Assembly (NCBI GenBank): GCA_963841045.1 | Contig: CAWJBD010000005.1 | Span: 186,001 to 250,000, forward strand | Source of the DNA: Aalborgiella sp963841045 | Lineage (GTDB): Bacteria; Pseudomonadota; Gammaproteobacteria; Burkholderiales; Burkholderiaceae_C | Direction of reading: 5' to 3' | Length of the DNA stretch: 64,000 bases | Shown here: positions 43,553 through 51,918 of the stretch, one piece after another | Numbering within the stretch: position 1 is the stretch's first letter | Layout: each line of letters opens with the position of its first letter | The notes under the pieces: generated by a model | The model's input: the letters and a program-made list of their open reading frames with translations, nothing else | What the model was told of the DNA's origin: nothing | Database searches by the model: none | Made by a program: the position numbers and the translations under genes

Positions 43553-43592
43553 GTTTTTCTCCTGATTTTGTTTTGAATGTTGTTTTGGTAAA

Positions 43593-44244
43593 TTAAGCTC
43601 GCACCAACACGATGCGAACCACCTCGCCAGTGCCCAGTGGGAGTTCGTACGTTAAGGTAGCCGGGGTGCAAGAAATGACTTTGGCTTCTCCCGGTACGTT
43701 AGTAGTCGCTTGCGTTGTAGTAACACCCGCGATGGTGTATGTAATGGTGGTGCCTCTACTAGTTAGTGTAAGCCTGAGCTTATCGCCATCGACAGACCAT
43801 GTGCCTGAATCAGTGCCAGCATATTGCGATGTGGCACTAAAGCCGCTATGGGTGGCAACCGCTGTGTAGGCAGGGGTTTCCTTGTAGGTTCCGCTTGCAG
43901 AAAATTCAAAGATTCTGTTGCCTGTTATGGTTACGCTGGCATCTTCGCCTGTTGAAGCTATAAACGTGTCACTAGCTTTTTTGATTTGCTCAGCACCCAT
44001 CTCCCAACGGTTGGCGATGCAAGATTGCCGAAATTTGAAAAATCAGGCGCAGTAGAGCTGGCCGACGATCCAGTAGAGTCGTACTGAACGTGCTGGTTGA
44101 TGTAGCCGGGGTGCATGGCGTGGCGGCTGCTGCGGGGTCGGCGACTGCTGGTGCTGTATCTGAATCACCCCCACCACAAGCGACAAGCGTCATGGTTGTC
44201 ACTGCGATTGCAAGCGATTTAGCGATTGATTGGCGATTGTTCAT
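43593..44244 (-). CDS. Lipoprotein of unknown function (frameshifted)
   Basis: Lipobox LVACGGGDSDT and an Ala/Pro/Thr linker are followed by a domain unlike DUF1566: YDSTGSSASSTAPDFSNFGN, ASDTFIASTGEDASVTITGN, GTWSVDGDKLRLTLTSRGTT and a terminal VVRIVLVRA. A lipocalin-like beta barrel is possible. Frame changes are needed near 44090 and 44010. It heads the lipoprotein operon, with GGAGC before the ATG. Confidence 0.7.
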
Positions 44245-44330
44245 GTTGGTGCTCCGTTTAATTGATGAAATACTTTTTTGCTACAAGTAATGAAATGTTA
44301 AAAGTCTGAACAACTTATATCTAGTGCATT

Positions 44331-44354
44331 AAGGTATAGACCAAAAGGTATAGA
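44331..44354. repeat. AAGGTATAGA direct repeat in a divergent promoter region
   Basis: AAGGTATAGA occurs at 44331-44340 and 44345-44354, 14 bases apart, between the lipoprotein operon (start 44244, minus) and the LuxR-type gene (start 44446, plus). It may be an operator or part of tandem -10 regions. Nothing else is evident in the 200-base gap. Confidence 0.4.
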
Positions 44355-44445
44355 AACTTTGGCTTACGAAATAAGGTTTAATATGCGCAGGCGGTCATAC
44401 TTTTGATTCTTGTAACTTTGGTAACTTTTCGCTACCTCCATATGA

Positions 44446-45549
44446 ATGAAAAACGATAACAAAAACCAACAATCGATCATTTTTAGTCTTTACGATGCGG
44501 TGGGTAAAGAAGAGGCTTGGAGTGGCGTGGTGCAAACTTTGAGCGAGTACCTGGATGCCAGCATTGGCATTTTGGTTTTTGTGGGTATGGGCAAGTTTGA
44601 GCAGAGCTTTTACGCCAACTACAACTATGACGTGCACGCGGTTAAGTCGTACGAAGACTATTGGTGGCAACACAATCTTTGGCTGCAAACGATAGGACAA
44701 AGAAATTTGCTGCAAAAAGGCCGAATCATTCTTGGCACTGACCTGATTTCTACCGCTGATTTGAAGAAGACGCCCTTCTACACCGAAAATTTAATCCACT
44801 TGAACATCGAACATTTGATGGGTGTGGTGTTGTCTGATGGCTCTGAGATCACCGAGACGCCCATTGCCTTGAATTTTTTCAGAGCACCGGGCGCAGAGCC
44901 TTTTAATGCGGACGATGTGGAGGCTCTACGCGCGCTTTACCCGCACATCCACCGCGCCTTCACCATGCACTGGCAATGGCGCAACATGACGGAGCAGCTC
45001 AGCACCTTTCACAACAGTTTAGACAGCATGGATTTTGGTGTGATTTACATTGACGCCGTGCGCCGCGTGAGCCATGCCAACCAAGCGGCGCATCGCATTG
45101 CCAAAGACATCTTGTTACCACGCTTACCAGCGCAAGGCGCAATTGCAGAATTGATTGATGCGGCTGCCAACGGACAGGGTGGTGCAACTTTACTTGAAGG
45201 GCATCGCATCATGGTGCTTGCTCTACCGGTGTCCACCCCTGTGCGCACTATTTCGGGAGAAACGCGTGCGTCAGTGATGCTGATTTTGGTAGGTGCTGAC
45301 GAATCACATGAAGCAGCTGAAACTTTCTTATGCAATGCCTTTGCCATTTCAAAAGCCGAATCTCGCCTGATACCGTTGTTGCTGTTGGGCAAAACACCGG
45401 TTGAAATGGCAGAAGTTTTGAACCTGAAACTCACAACCATTCGCAGCCAGTTGTCCAGCATTTTTGCAAAGACAGGCACCACGCGGCAGCAAGAGTTGAT
45501 ACGCTTGCTGGGTAGCGTGCCGCCAACTGTGCAACACAAGCATCACTGA
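44446..45549 (+). CDS. LuxR-family transcriptional regulator
   Basis: A 367-residue regulator. A LuxR C-terminal HTH occupies the last 65 residues (SKAESRLIPLLLLGKTPVEM, AEVLNLKLTTIRSQLSSIFA, KTGTTRQQELIRLL). The large N-terminal part has a PAS-like segment (NSLDSMDFGVIYIDAVRRVS, HANQAAHRIA), suggesting a sensed ligand. No autoinducer-binding domain is seen. It is divergent from the lipoprotein operon, which it may control. Confidence 0.88.
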   Translation: MKNDNKNQQSIIFSLYDAVGKEEAWSGVVQTLSEYLDASIGILVFVGMGKFEQSFYANYNYDVHAVKSYEDYWWQHNLWLQTIGQRNLLQKGRIILGTDLISTADLKKTPFYTENLIHLNIEHLMGVVLSDGSEITETPIALNFFRAPGAEPFNADDVEALRALYPHIHRAFTMHWQWRNMTEQLSTFHNSLDSMDFGVIYIDAVRRVSHANQAAHRIAKDILLPRLPAQGAIAELIDAAANGQGGATLLEGHRIMVLALPVSTPVRTISGETRASVMLILVGADESHEAAETFLCNAFAISKAESRLIPLLLLGKTPVEMAEVLNLKLTTIRSQLSSIFAKTGTTRQQELIRLLGSVPPTVQHKHH

Positions 45550-45552
45550 TAA

Positions 45553-45620
45553 TGCTATTTTTTTAATAGCACTACTAGGCAATTAATACGCCGGCTAGAG
45601 GCCAATTTTTCATATAAAAA
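45553..45620 (-). repeat. Dispersed repeat copy G
   Basis: Reverse orientation, near-consensus: hairpin TGCTATTTTTTTAATAGCA, TAGGCAATTAATACGCCGGC, TAGAGGCCAATTTTTCATAT. It starts three bases after the LuxR-gene stop codon. Confidence 0.9.
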
Positions 45621-45657
45621 CAGGCAGTCCAATCTTTCGGCTTACATAGCGACTCTT

Positions 45658-46431
45658 CTAGTCAAGCTGCTTCAGAGTACACAGTTCATAGCCTGCCATT
45701 TGCAATTCACGCCGTAAATACGCGGCCATTTGTACCGCGTTTGCACCATCGCCATGCACACATATGCTGCCTATTGGACAGGGCAACACCGCACCGCTGT
45801 AGCTGACAATGCCACCCGCCTCCAACATGCGCTGCACATGCTGCCAGCTGGCTTCTTCGCTGTGAATGAGCGCGTGGGGTTTTTGGCGTGAAACCAGTTG
45901 CCCATCGTCTTCGTAGTTGCGATCCGCAAAAATTTCAGCCACCACCTGAAGTCCAGCTGCTTGCCCCGCATGGTACAGCTCGGAAAGAGCTGGCGCCAAT
46001 AAGATGAGTTGGCTATCAAAATCTACAATGGCACGGGCAATCGTCTTTGCAATATCAGCACGGATGCATGCCGCGTTGTTCAATGCGCCATGGGGCTTGA
46101 CGTGTTTGATTTCGTGTTGATTGGCACTGGCCATACCCGCCAATGCGGATATTTGGTATTGCACACAGGCATACAACTCTGCATCACTCATTTGCATGGC
46201 ACGGCGGCCAAAGCCTTGCAAGTCTGGATAGCTGGGGTGCGCACCGATACTGACGCCGTGCTCTTTAGCGCTTTGTATCGTTTTGAGCATGACAAGCGGA
46301 TCGCCTGCATGAAATCCGCATGCAAGATTGGCGCTGTTAATAATGGCCAACATCGCATCGTCAGAGCCCATCACCCAAGAGCCAAAGCTCTCGCCCATGT
46401 CTGCGTTGAGGTTGATTTTTTTCTTCATCAT
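45658..46431 (-). CDS. pxpA: 5-oxoprolinase subunit PxpA (LamB/YcsF family)
   Basis: One of three subunits that hydrolyse 5-oxoproline to glutamate with ATP. LNADMGESFGSWVMGSD is the family start. LACGFHAGDP, GAHPSYPDLQGFGRR, VKPHGALNN and the terminal CVHGDGANAV follow, giving His/Asp metal ligands. Intact, 257 residues. Last gene of the marR-pxpB-pxpC-pxpA operon. Confidence 0.94.
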   Translation of the reverse strand: MMKKKINLNADMGESFGSWVMGSDDAMLAIINSANLACGFHAGDPLVMLKTIQSAKEHGVSIGAHPSYPDLQGFGRRAMQMSDAELYACVQYQISALAGMASANQHEIKHVKPHGALNNAACIRADIAKTIARAIVDFDSQLILLAPALSELYHAGQAAGLQVVAEIFADRNYEDDGQLVSRQKPHALIHSEEASWQHVQRMLEAGGIVSYSGAVLPCPIGSICVHGDGANAVQMAAYLRRELQMAGYELCTLKQLD

Positions 46432-46455
46432 TCTTCCCTATCTAATTTACAGTCA

Positions 46456-47534
46456 TCATTCATCGCCACGCAGAATGCCGTCAATCAGGTTGTGCGCCAG
46501 CAGTGTTTCGCTGTCAAAATCACCCAAGTCTCTGACCGGTTTGATGGAATTTTTCCACTTTTCAAAAGCTGCCTTCTGTGCACGCAAAATGGCATGTGCT
46601 TCTGGCAAAGAAACTTTGGCAAATCGCACGGAAGCCACAGACGCCACCGAAGTATTCGCACGCATGTTTGCCAAGCGGCCAATATCCGCCGTAATGACTG
46701 AAGCAATTTTGGGATAGCCGCCTATGGTTTGTCCGTCAGCCATTAATACAATGGGTATGCCATTCGGGGGCACTTGCACCGCACCGACGCAAACGCCATC
46801 AGAGGCAATTTCTGCCCCCAAAGCATTGTGCAAAAGCGGCGTGCCTTCTAGCCGATAGCCCATGCGGTCTAACTGCATGCTTAATTTCCACTCTTGAGAA
46901 TAAAACGAATCAATTGATTCCGCATCAAAATAATCCTCCTGCGGACCTGCAACGCATCGCAACGCTGCGCTATCAAATTCAAACGGCGGGGCACAGCGCT
47001 CTGCTATTTTGGTTTGGGTAAGCGTGCTATCAGGTAATTGCGCTTTATACGTTGACGCCGTAGTTTTGTCCACTGCGCAACACCTGTCCTAATTCGGCAC
47101 GGCCATAGTAGCTGTGGCTGCCTAAAGTGGATTGCGCATTCCAACCACCTGCCACCGCTAAATAGGCCAAACCCGAATTCACCTTGGTGCAAAGCAGTGT
47201 TTGCCCAGCTTCTAAAGTGGCACTGCGCCAACTCGGCAAACGCTGCTTATGCCCATTTGGGAACAACACAAAGGCTTCAATATCACCGACCAGCGCCACT
47301 TGTGCTGCTTGCTTGGGTCAATAGCAGTTGCGGACCTTGCATTGAAATTTCTATCACGCAGTCTTCGTTTGCATTGCCGACTAAGGCATTGGCACATGCC
47401 ATGCTGAGTTTGTCTGCTGCGCCACTGATGGGAACACCTAAATGACGATAGCCACTGCGGCCGAAGTCTTGGAAACTGGCGCCAAAGCCACTGTGCAGAC
47501 ATTCAAATTGTGCAAGCACTGAACTCACAGCCAT
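46456..47534 (-). CDS. pxpC: 5-oxoprolinase subunit PxpC (frameshifted)
   Basis: The biotin-dependent-carboxyltransferase-like (AHS2/KipA) subunit. SFQDFGRSGYRHLGVPISGA is the signature. YLAVAGGWNAQSTLGSHSYY and PIVLMADGQTIGGYPKIASV lie in two further frames. Indels are near 47310 and 47055. ATG 47534 gives a family-like start. Repaired length is about 358 residues. It lies between pxpB and pxpA. Confidence 0.9.
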
Positions 47535-47585
47535 GCCCTTGGGTTCTGCAATTGTTGCAATTGTGTCTGCCACCACTCTTGGCGG

Positions 47586-48329
47586 CTATCTGTTCGCCGC
47601 TTGCATTGTCGATTGCATCTGCTCTTGAATAGCGATGTATTGCTCTGCACCAATCGCTTGCCAATGCACATGGTCGCCCGCGGTCAAGAGTGCTGGTTGG
47701 TTTGGCGCATGACTTGTGAAAAAATGAACCGGTGTTCTGCCAAGCAAGTTCCAACCGCCCGGACTTTCCCACGGATACGCGGCACACATTTTGCCTGCAA
47801 TACCCACAGAGCCTGCAGGCACTTTGGTACGCGGCTGTGCCAAGCGCGGCAAATGCAAGACCTCTGGCAAATCACCCATGAATGCAAAACCTGGCAAAAA
47901 ACCCAACATATACACTTCAAAAGATATACCCGTGATCAACTCAATAATTTGCTGAGTTGAAAGCCCGCAACTTTTAGAAATTGAAGCTAAGTCTGGTGCA
48001 TAGTCCGCCTCAAAGCAGATGGGCAAATACCAATCAACTCCCTTGCTGCTTGATGCAGTATTGCCTTTTGACAATTCCAACAAAAATTGCCCCAATGCAA
48101 TGGCATCGGTATGCAGCGGGTCGTAGTGCACACTCAGCGAACGCAAGCTGGGAACGGTATCTAAAATAACGCCGAACGGAGTTAAGTTAGCAGATTTCAG
48201 TGCATCACGGAAGGCTAAAACCCGCTGGTGGTTTTGCGCATTGGCTACACGTCCAAATTCAATGGTCCAAGCGCTATCGCCTAAGTTCAGCAGCTTAGGT
48301 TTTTCATAACTTGCCGTGTTGTCAAACAT
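47586..48329 (-). CDS. pxpB: 5-oxoprolinase subunit PxpB (KipI family)
   Basis: An intact 247-residue allophanate-hydrolase-subunit-1-like protein: LNLGDSAWTIEFG start, VILDTVPSLRSLSVHYDP, VYMLGFLPGFAFMGDLPE, and RTKVPAGSVGIAGKMCAAYP. ATG 48329 lies one base past the marR stop, so the regulator and enzyme genes are translationally coupled. Confidence 0.93.
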   Translation of the reverse strand: MFDNTASYEKPKLLNLGDSAWTIEFGRVANAQNHQRVLAFRDALKSANLTPFGVILDTVPSLRSLSVHYDPLHTDAIALGQFLLELSKGNTASSSKGVDWYLPICFEADYAPDLASISKSCGLSTQQIIELITGISFEVYMLGFLPGFAFMGDLPEVLHLPRLAQPRTKVPAGSVGIAGKMCAAYPWESPGGWNLLGRTPVHFFTSHAPNQPALLTAGDHVHWQAIGAEQYIAIQEQMQSTMQAANR

Positions 48330-48330
48330 A

Positions 48331-48879
48331 TTACAACGACGATGCAGCACGCGCTGCTTGGTCGTAAACACCTGACAATACACGCAGCAGCCGAGCCAAC
48401 TCGCCAATATCGCGGTTCAGCGCTTCGTCAGCATGCAATGCATCAATCAGGCACTGTTCACGCACTTGTCGGTAGCGCTCAACATAATTGCACCCCAATT
48501 CGGTAGCGGTATAACCCACCTCTTTACCGCTTTTGCTGGCCTCAACGACACCAATCGCTTGCAATTTCTTCAGTGAGTAGTTCACCAAATGGGTGTCCTC
48601 GATATTCATGATGAAGCAAATGTCGGCAAGACGCTTGCCACGGGCGCGGTGCGTAACGTGGTGCATGATCAGCACATCCAAGGGCGTTAATTCTTTAAGT
48701 CCGGCTGCACGCATGCAATGCATCACCCATCGGTGAAATGCGTTGCCAGCGACGATGAGCCCAAATTCGAACTCGCTCATTTCAGCAGATTGCGGTGAAA
48801 CCAAATGCGCAGAGGAAACGATGGGCGATTTACTCGCCTGCATGATAGCTTTAACAGGAGTGGGTTTTTTTGTAGCCAT
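48331..48879 (-). CDS. MarR-type winged-helix regulator
   Basis: A 182-residue regulator with LKELTPLDVLIMHHVTHRAR, GKRLADICFIMNIEDTHLVN, YSLKKLQAIGVVEASKSGKE and a helical dimerisation tail. It is the first gene of the pxp operon. A perfect palindrome lies 28 bases upstream of its start, between it and the TRAP genes, so autoregulation and control of both sides is likely. Confidence 0.88.
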   Translation of the reverse strand: MATKKPTPVKAIMQASKSPIVSSAHLVSPQSAEMSEFEFGLIVAGNAFHRWVMHCMRAAGLKELTPLDVLIMHHVTHRARGKRLADICFIMNIEDTHLVNYSLKKLQAIGVVEASKSGKEVGYTATELGCNYVERYRQVREQCLIDALHADEALNRDIGELARLLRVLSGVYDQAARAASSL

Positions 48880-48906
48880 ACATTGATTGTAGATTTTTTA
48901 ACGATA

Positions 48907-48931
48907 AATTATCAACAATATGTTGATAATT
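48907..48931. promoter_or_regulatory. Perfect palindromic operator for the MarR-type regulator
   Basis: AATTATCAACA (48907-48917) and TGTTGATAATT (48921-48931) form an exact 11-bp inverted repeat with an ATA centre, typical in size and symmetry for MarR-family operators. It sits in the 156-base gap between the divergent marR-pxp operon and the TRAP transporter genes. Confidence 0.75.
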
Positions 48932-49035
48932 AGGGATAACACCTATTCTTCAAAAATCGAATCATTACTAGACTGGCTGCTTCGGTTGGTTTTTTGTTTG
49001 TTTATTGATCTGTTAATTGACTAAAGGAGTTCACT

Positions 49036-50007
49036 ATGAAATTACGAATAATGGCTTTGGGTGCCACAGCCTTGCTCTTTTCGGCACAAGCCGCCTTGGC
49101 ACAGACCAAGTGGGATTTGGCTTCGGCCTATCCTGCTAGCAATTTTCATTCTGAAAATTTGGTCCAATTTGCGAACGACATTGACAAAGCAAGCGCTGGT
49201 AAATTGAAAATCACAGTTCATGCAGGTGCATCGCTATTCAAAGCACCTGAAATCAAACGCGCGGTACAAGGCGGACAAGCGCAGGCAGGCGAAATAATTT
49301 TGGCCAACTTTCAAAATGAATGGCAAATCTATGGTGCTGACGGACTTCCCTTCTTGGCCGACAGTTATGACGAAGCTGCAAAACTGTACCGAATTCAAAA
49401 ACCAGTGATGGAGAAAAAACTCGCCGAACAGGGTATGCAATTGCTCTATTCTGTGCCATGGCCACCGCAAGGTTTGTACAGCAAAAAGCCGATTGCTTCA
49501 GCCGCCGATTTAAAAGGCGTTAAATGGCGCGCCTATAGCCCTGCAACGGCTCGCATCGCCGAACTGGTTGGTGCACAACCCGTCACAGTGCAAGCGGCAG
49601 AGCTGTCACAAGCGCTGGCAACGGGTGTGGTCGAAGCGAATATGACTTCAGGCGCTACCGGTGTGGATAGCAAACTGTATGAACACTTAAAGTACTACTA
49701 CGACTTGCAAGCATGGTTGCCCAAAAATGTGGTGATTGTGAACAAGAAAGCATTTGATGGACTTGATAAAGCGACGCAAGGCGCAGTTTTAAAAGCTGCT
49801 GCAGATGCTGAAACCCGTGGTTGGGCCAAGTCACAAAAAGTGAACGCAGATACTTTAGCGACGCTGAAAAGCAATGGCATGAATATTCTGCCGCCATCTG
49901 CAGCTTTGAAAGCCGATATGAAAAAAGTGGGCGAAGTCATGGAAAAAGAATGGCTTGAAAAATCAGGCGCAGAAGGCAAGAGCATGATAGATGCGTATCG
50001 CAAGTAA
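49036..50007 (+). CDS. TRAP transporter substrate-binding protein DctP
   Basis: A 323-residue periplasmic receptor. The signal peptide ends ALA. WDLASAYPASNFHSENLVQF begins the fold. LKGVKWRAYSPATARIAELV carries the conserved Arg that binds the substrate carboxylate, and QALATGVVEANMTSG follows. AAAGGAG precedes the ATG. The setting next to 5-oxoprolinase genes suggests 5-oxoproline (pyroglutamate) or a related acid as ligand. Confidence 0.92.
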   Translation: MKLRIMALGATALLFSAQAALAQTKWDLASAYPASNFHSENLVQFANDIDKASAGKLKITVHAGASLFKAPEIKRAVQGGQAQAGEIILANFQNEWQIYGADGLPFLADSYDEAAKLYRIQKPVMEKKLAEQGMQLLYSVPWPPQGLYSKKPIASAADLKGVKWRAYSPATARIAELVGAQPVTVQAAELSQALATGVVEANMTSGATGVDSKLYEHLKYYYDLQAWLPKNVVIVNKKAFDGLDKATQGAVLKAAADAETRGWAKSQKVNADTLATLKSNGMNILPPSAALKADMKKVGEVMEKEWLEKSGAEGKSMIDAYRK

Positions 50008-50027
50008 ACGTTGATTGAATGCGCTGA

Positions 50028-50543
50028 TTGGAAACGCGGGTGCGAAATATTCTTGACAGACTCTATGTGTCATCCATTTGGCTAGCCGCGATCATGATGA
50101 TTGGCGTGCTGGTGATGGTGCTTACCTCCATCATCAGTCGCTTGCTGCACTTTCATGTACCCGGCACAGATGCCTATGCAGGCTATGCAATGGCAGGTGC
50201 CGGGTTTTTAGCCTTGGCGCATACTTTGAAATGCAATGAGCATATACGTGTCACTCTCATTATCAGCAAACTACACAACGCACCGCGCCGTGTGATGGAA
50301 TTGTGGTCACTATCGGTCGCTGTTTTGTTATCTGGCTTGCTGACTTTTTATGCATGGCGATTGGTGATTCAGTCGCGCGAATTTCAGGATATTTCAACCG
50401 CCAGCGATGCCACACCGCTTTGGATTCCACAGATATTAATGGGCATCGGCGTCAGTGTTTTGTTCGTGGCATTTGTAGACGAGTGGTTTTTAGAATGGAC
50501 TGGGAAGCGTTCGCATTCCGCAACGGATACACGTCATGAATGA
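50028..50543 (+). CDS. TRAP transporter small membrane subunit DctQ
   Basis: A 171-residue protein with four membrane helices (for example IWLAAIMMIGVLVMVLTSII). HVPGTDAYAGYAMAGAGFLA and ALAHTLKCNEHIRVTLI are DctQ features. TTG 50028 is the only start that keeps the whole first helix. GTG 50040 is possible. The end overlaps dctM by eight bases. Confidence 0.9.
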   Translation: METRVRNILDRLYVSSIWLAAIMMIGVLVMVLTSIISRLLHFHVPGTDAYAGYAMAGAGFLALAHTLKCNEHIRVTLIISKLHNAPRRVMELWSLSVAVLLSGLLTFYAWRLVIQSREFQDISTASDATPLWIPQILMGIGVSVLFVAFVDEWFLEWTGKRSHSATDTRHE

Positions 50544-51831
50544 TTTATGGATAACGGCTTTCCTCATCATCGCCTTATTCGCATTGCTGGGAAGCGGGGT
50601 ATGGATAGGTCTTACGCTGGCCGGTGTGGCTTGGATTGGCATGGAGGTGTTTTCGTCACGGCCAGCAGGCGATGCCATGGTGCTCACCATTTGGGGCGCT
50701 GCCAGTAGCTGGACGCTGACCGCACTGCCGCTTTTCGTATGGATGGGAGAAATCCTTTTTCGTACCAAATTGTCCGAAAGTATGTTCAGAGGGCTTGCAC
50801 CTTGGGTCAATGCCCTGCCTGGGCGATTGCTGCATACCAATATTTTGGGCAGCACCATATTTGCAGCGGTGTCAGGCTCATCTGCCGCAACTTGCGCAAC
50901 CATTGGCAAGATGACGATTCCTGAATTAACCAAGCGCGGTTATCCTGCTGAGTTGGTCGTCGGTTCACTGGGCGGCGCCAGTACACTGGGATTGTTGATT
51001 CCGCCCTCCATCGTCATGATTGTGTATGGCGTGGCAGCGGAGGTATCGATAGCCAAATTGTTTGTGGCTGGTGTGATCCCCGGCCTCCTGTTGGCCTCCA
51101 TGTTCAGCGCCTACCTGATGGTTTGGGCGCTGTTGCATAAAGACAAAATTCCCCAGTCAGAAGCTCATTTCACCTTTACCCAAAAATTAAGCGAGTCGCG
51201 TCACCTGATTCCGGTGGTACTGCTCATTGCTGGCGTGATTGGCACAATCTACACAGGTATTGCAACGGCCACAGAAGCTGCTGCCATTGGCGTGGTAGGT
51301 GCGCTCATTTTGTCAGCGTTTCAAGGCTCGCTCAATTGGCATACTTTTCGCGATTCCTTGTTGGGAGCGACGCGCCTGTACTGCATGATTGCTTTGATTT
51401 TGGCTGGCGCGGCTTTTCTCACATTGGCCATGGGCTATATTGGTTTACCTCGGCACTTGGCAGAATTTGTGGGAAGTTTGGGTCTGTCCCCAGCGATGTT
51501 ATTGTTTGCGCTGGCGCTGTTTTACATTGTGTTGGGTTGTTTTTTAGACGGCATTTCTATGATTGTGCTGACGATGGGCGTTATTTTGCCAACCGTCAGC
51601 GCGGCGGGCATTGACCTCATTTGGTTTGGAATTTATATCGTCATCGTCGTTGAAATGGCACAAATCACACCGCCTGTGGGTTTTAATTTATTCGTACTTC
51701 AAGGCATGACAAAACGCGATATCACCTGGATAGCCAAGGTTTGCATGCCCTACTTTTTCATCATGGTAGCGGCTGTCACTTTGTTATGGTGGTTTCCACA
51801 GTTGGTGACATGGATGCCGAATCGCATGTAG
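50536..51831 (+). CDS. TRAP transporter large membrane subunit DctM
   Basis: A 431-residue membrane protein with about 12 helices. ALPLFVWMGEILFRTKLSES, STIFAAVSGSSAATCATIGK, SLGGASTLGLLIPPSIVMIV and ITPPVGFNLFVLQGMTKRD are the family blocks. It uses an ion gradient to import the DctP-bound acid. A dispersed repeat begins six bases after the stop. Confidence 0.94.
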   Translation: MNDLWITAFLIIALFALLGSGVWIGLTLAGVAWIGMEVFSSRPAGDAMVLTIWGAASSWTLTALPLFVWMGEILFRTKLSESMFRGLAPWVNALPGRLLHTNILGSTIFAAVSGSSAATCATIGKMTIPELTKRGYPAELVVGSLGGASTLGLLIPPSIVMIVYGVAAEVSIAKLFVAGVIPGLLLASMFSAYLMVWALLHKDKIPQSEAHFTFTQKLSESRHLIPVVLLIAGVIGTIYTGIATATEAAAIGVVGALILSAFQGSLNWHTFRDSLLGATRLYCMIALILAGAAFLTLAMGYIGLPRHLAEFVGSLGLSPAMLLFALALFYIVLGCFLDGISMIVLTMGVILPTVSAAGIDLIWFGIYIVIVVEMAQITPPVGFNLFVLQGMTKRDITWIAKVCMPYFFIMVAAVTLLWWFPQLVTWMPNRM

Positions 51832-51837
51832 TGGGAG

Positions 51838-51904
51838 TACTATATTTTTAATAGCACTCTAGGCAATCAATACGCCGGCTAGAGGCCAATTTTCCATATA
51901 AAAC
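51838..51904 (-). repeat. Dispersed repeat copy H
   Basis: Reverse orientation: TACTATATTTTTAATAGCA hairpin, TAGGCAATCAATACGCCGGC, TAGAGGCCAATTTTCCATAT. It lies between the convergent ends of dctM and alaS. Confidence 0.9.
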
Positions 51905-51918
51905 TGGCAAACAGCAGA

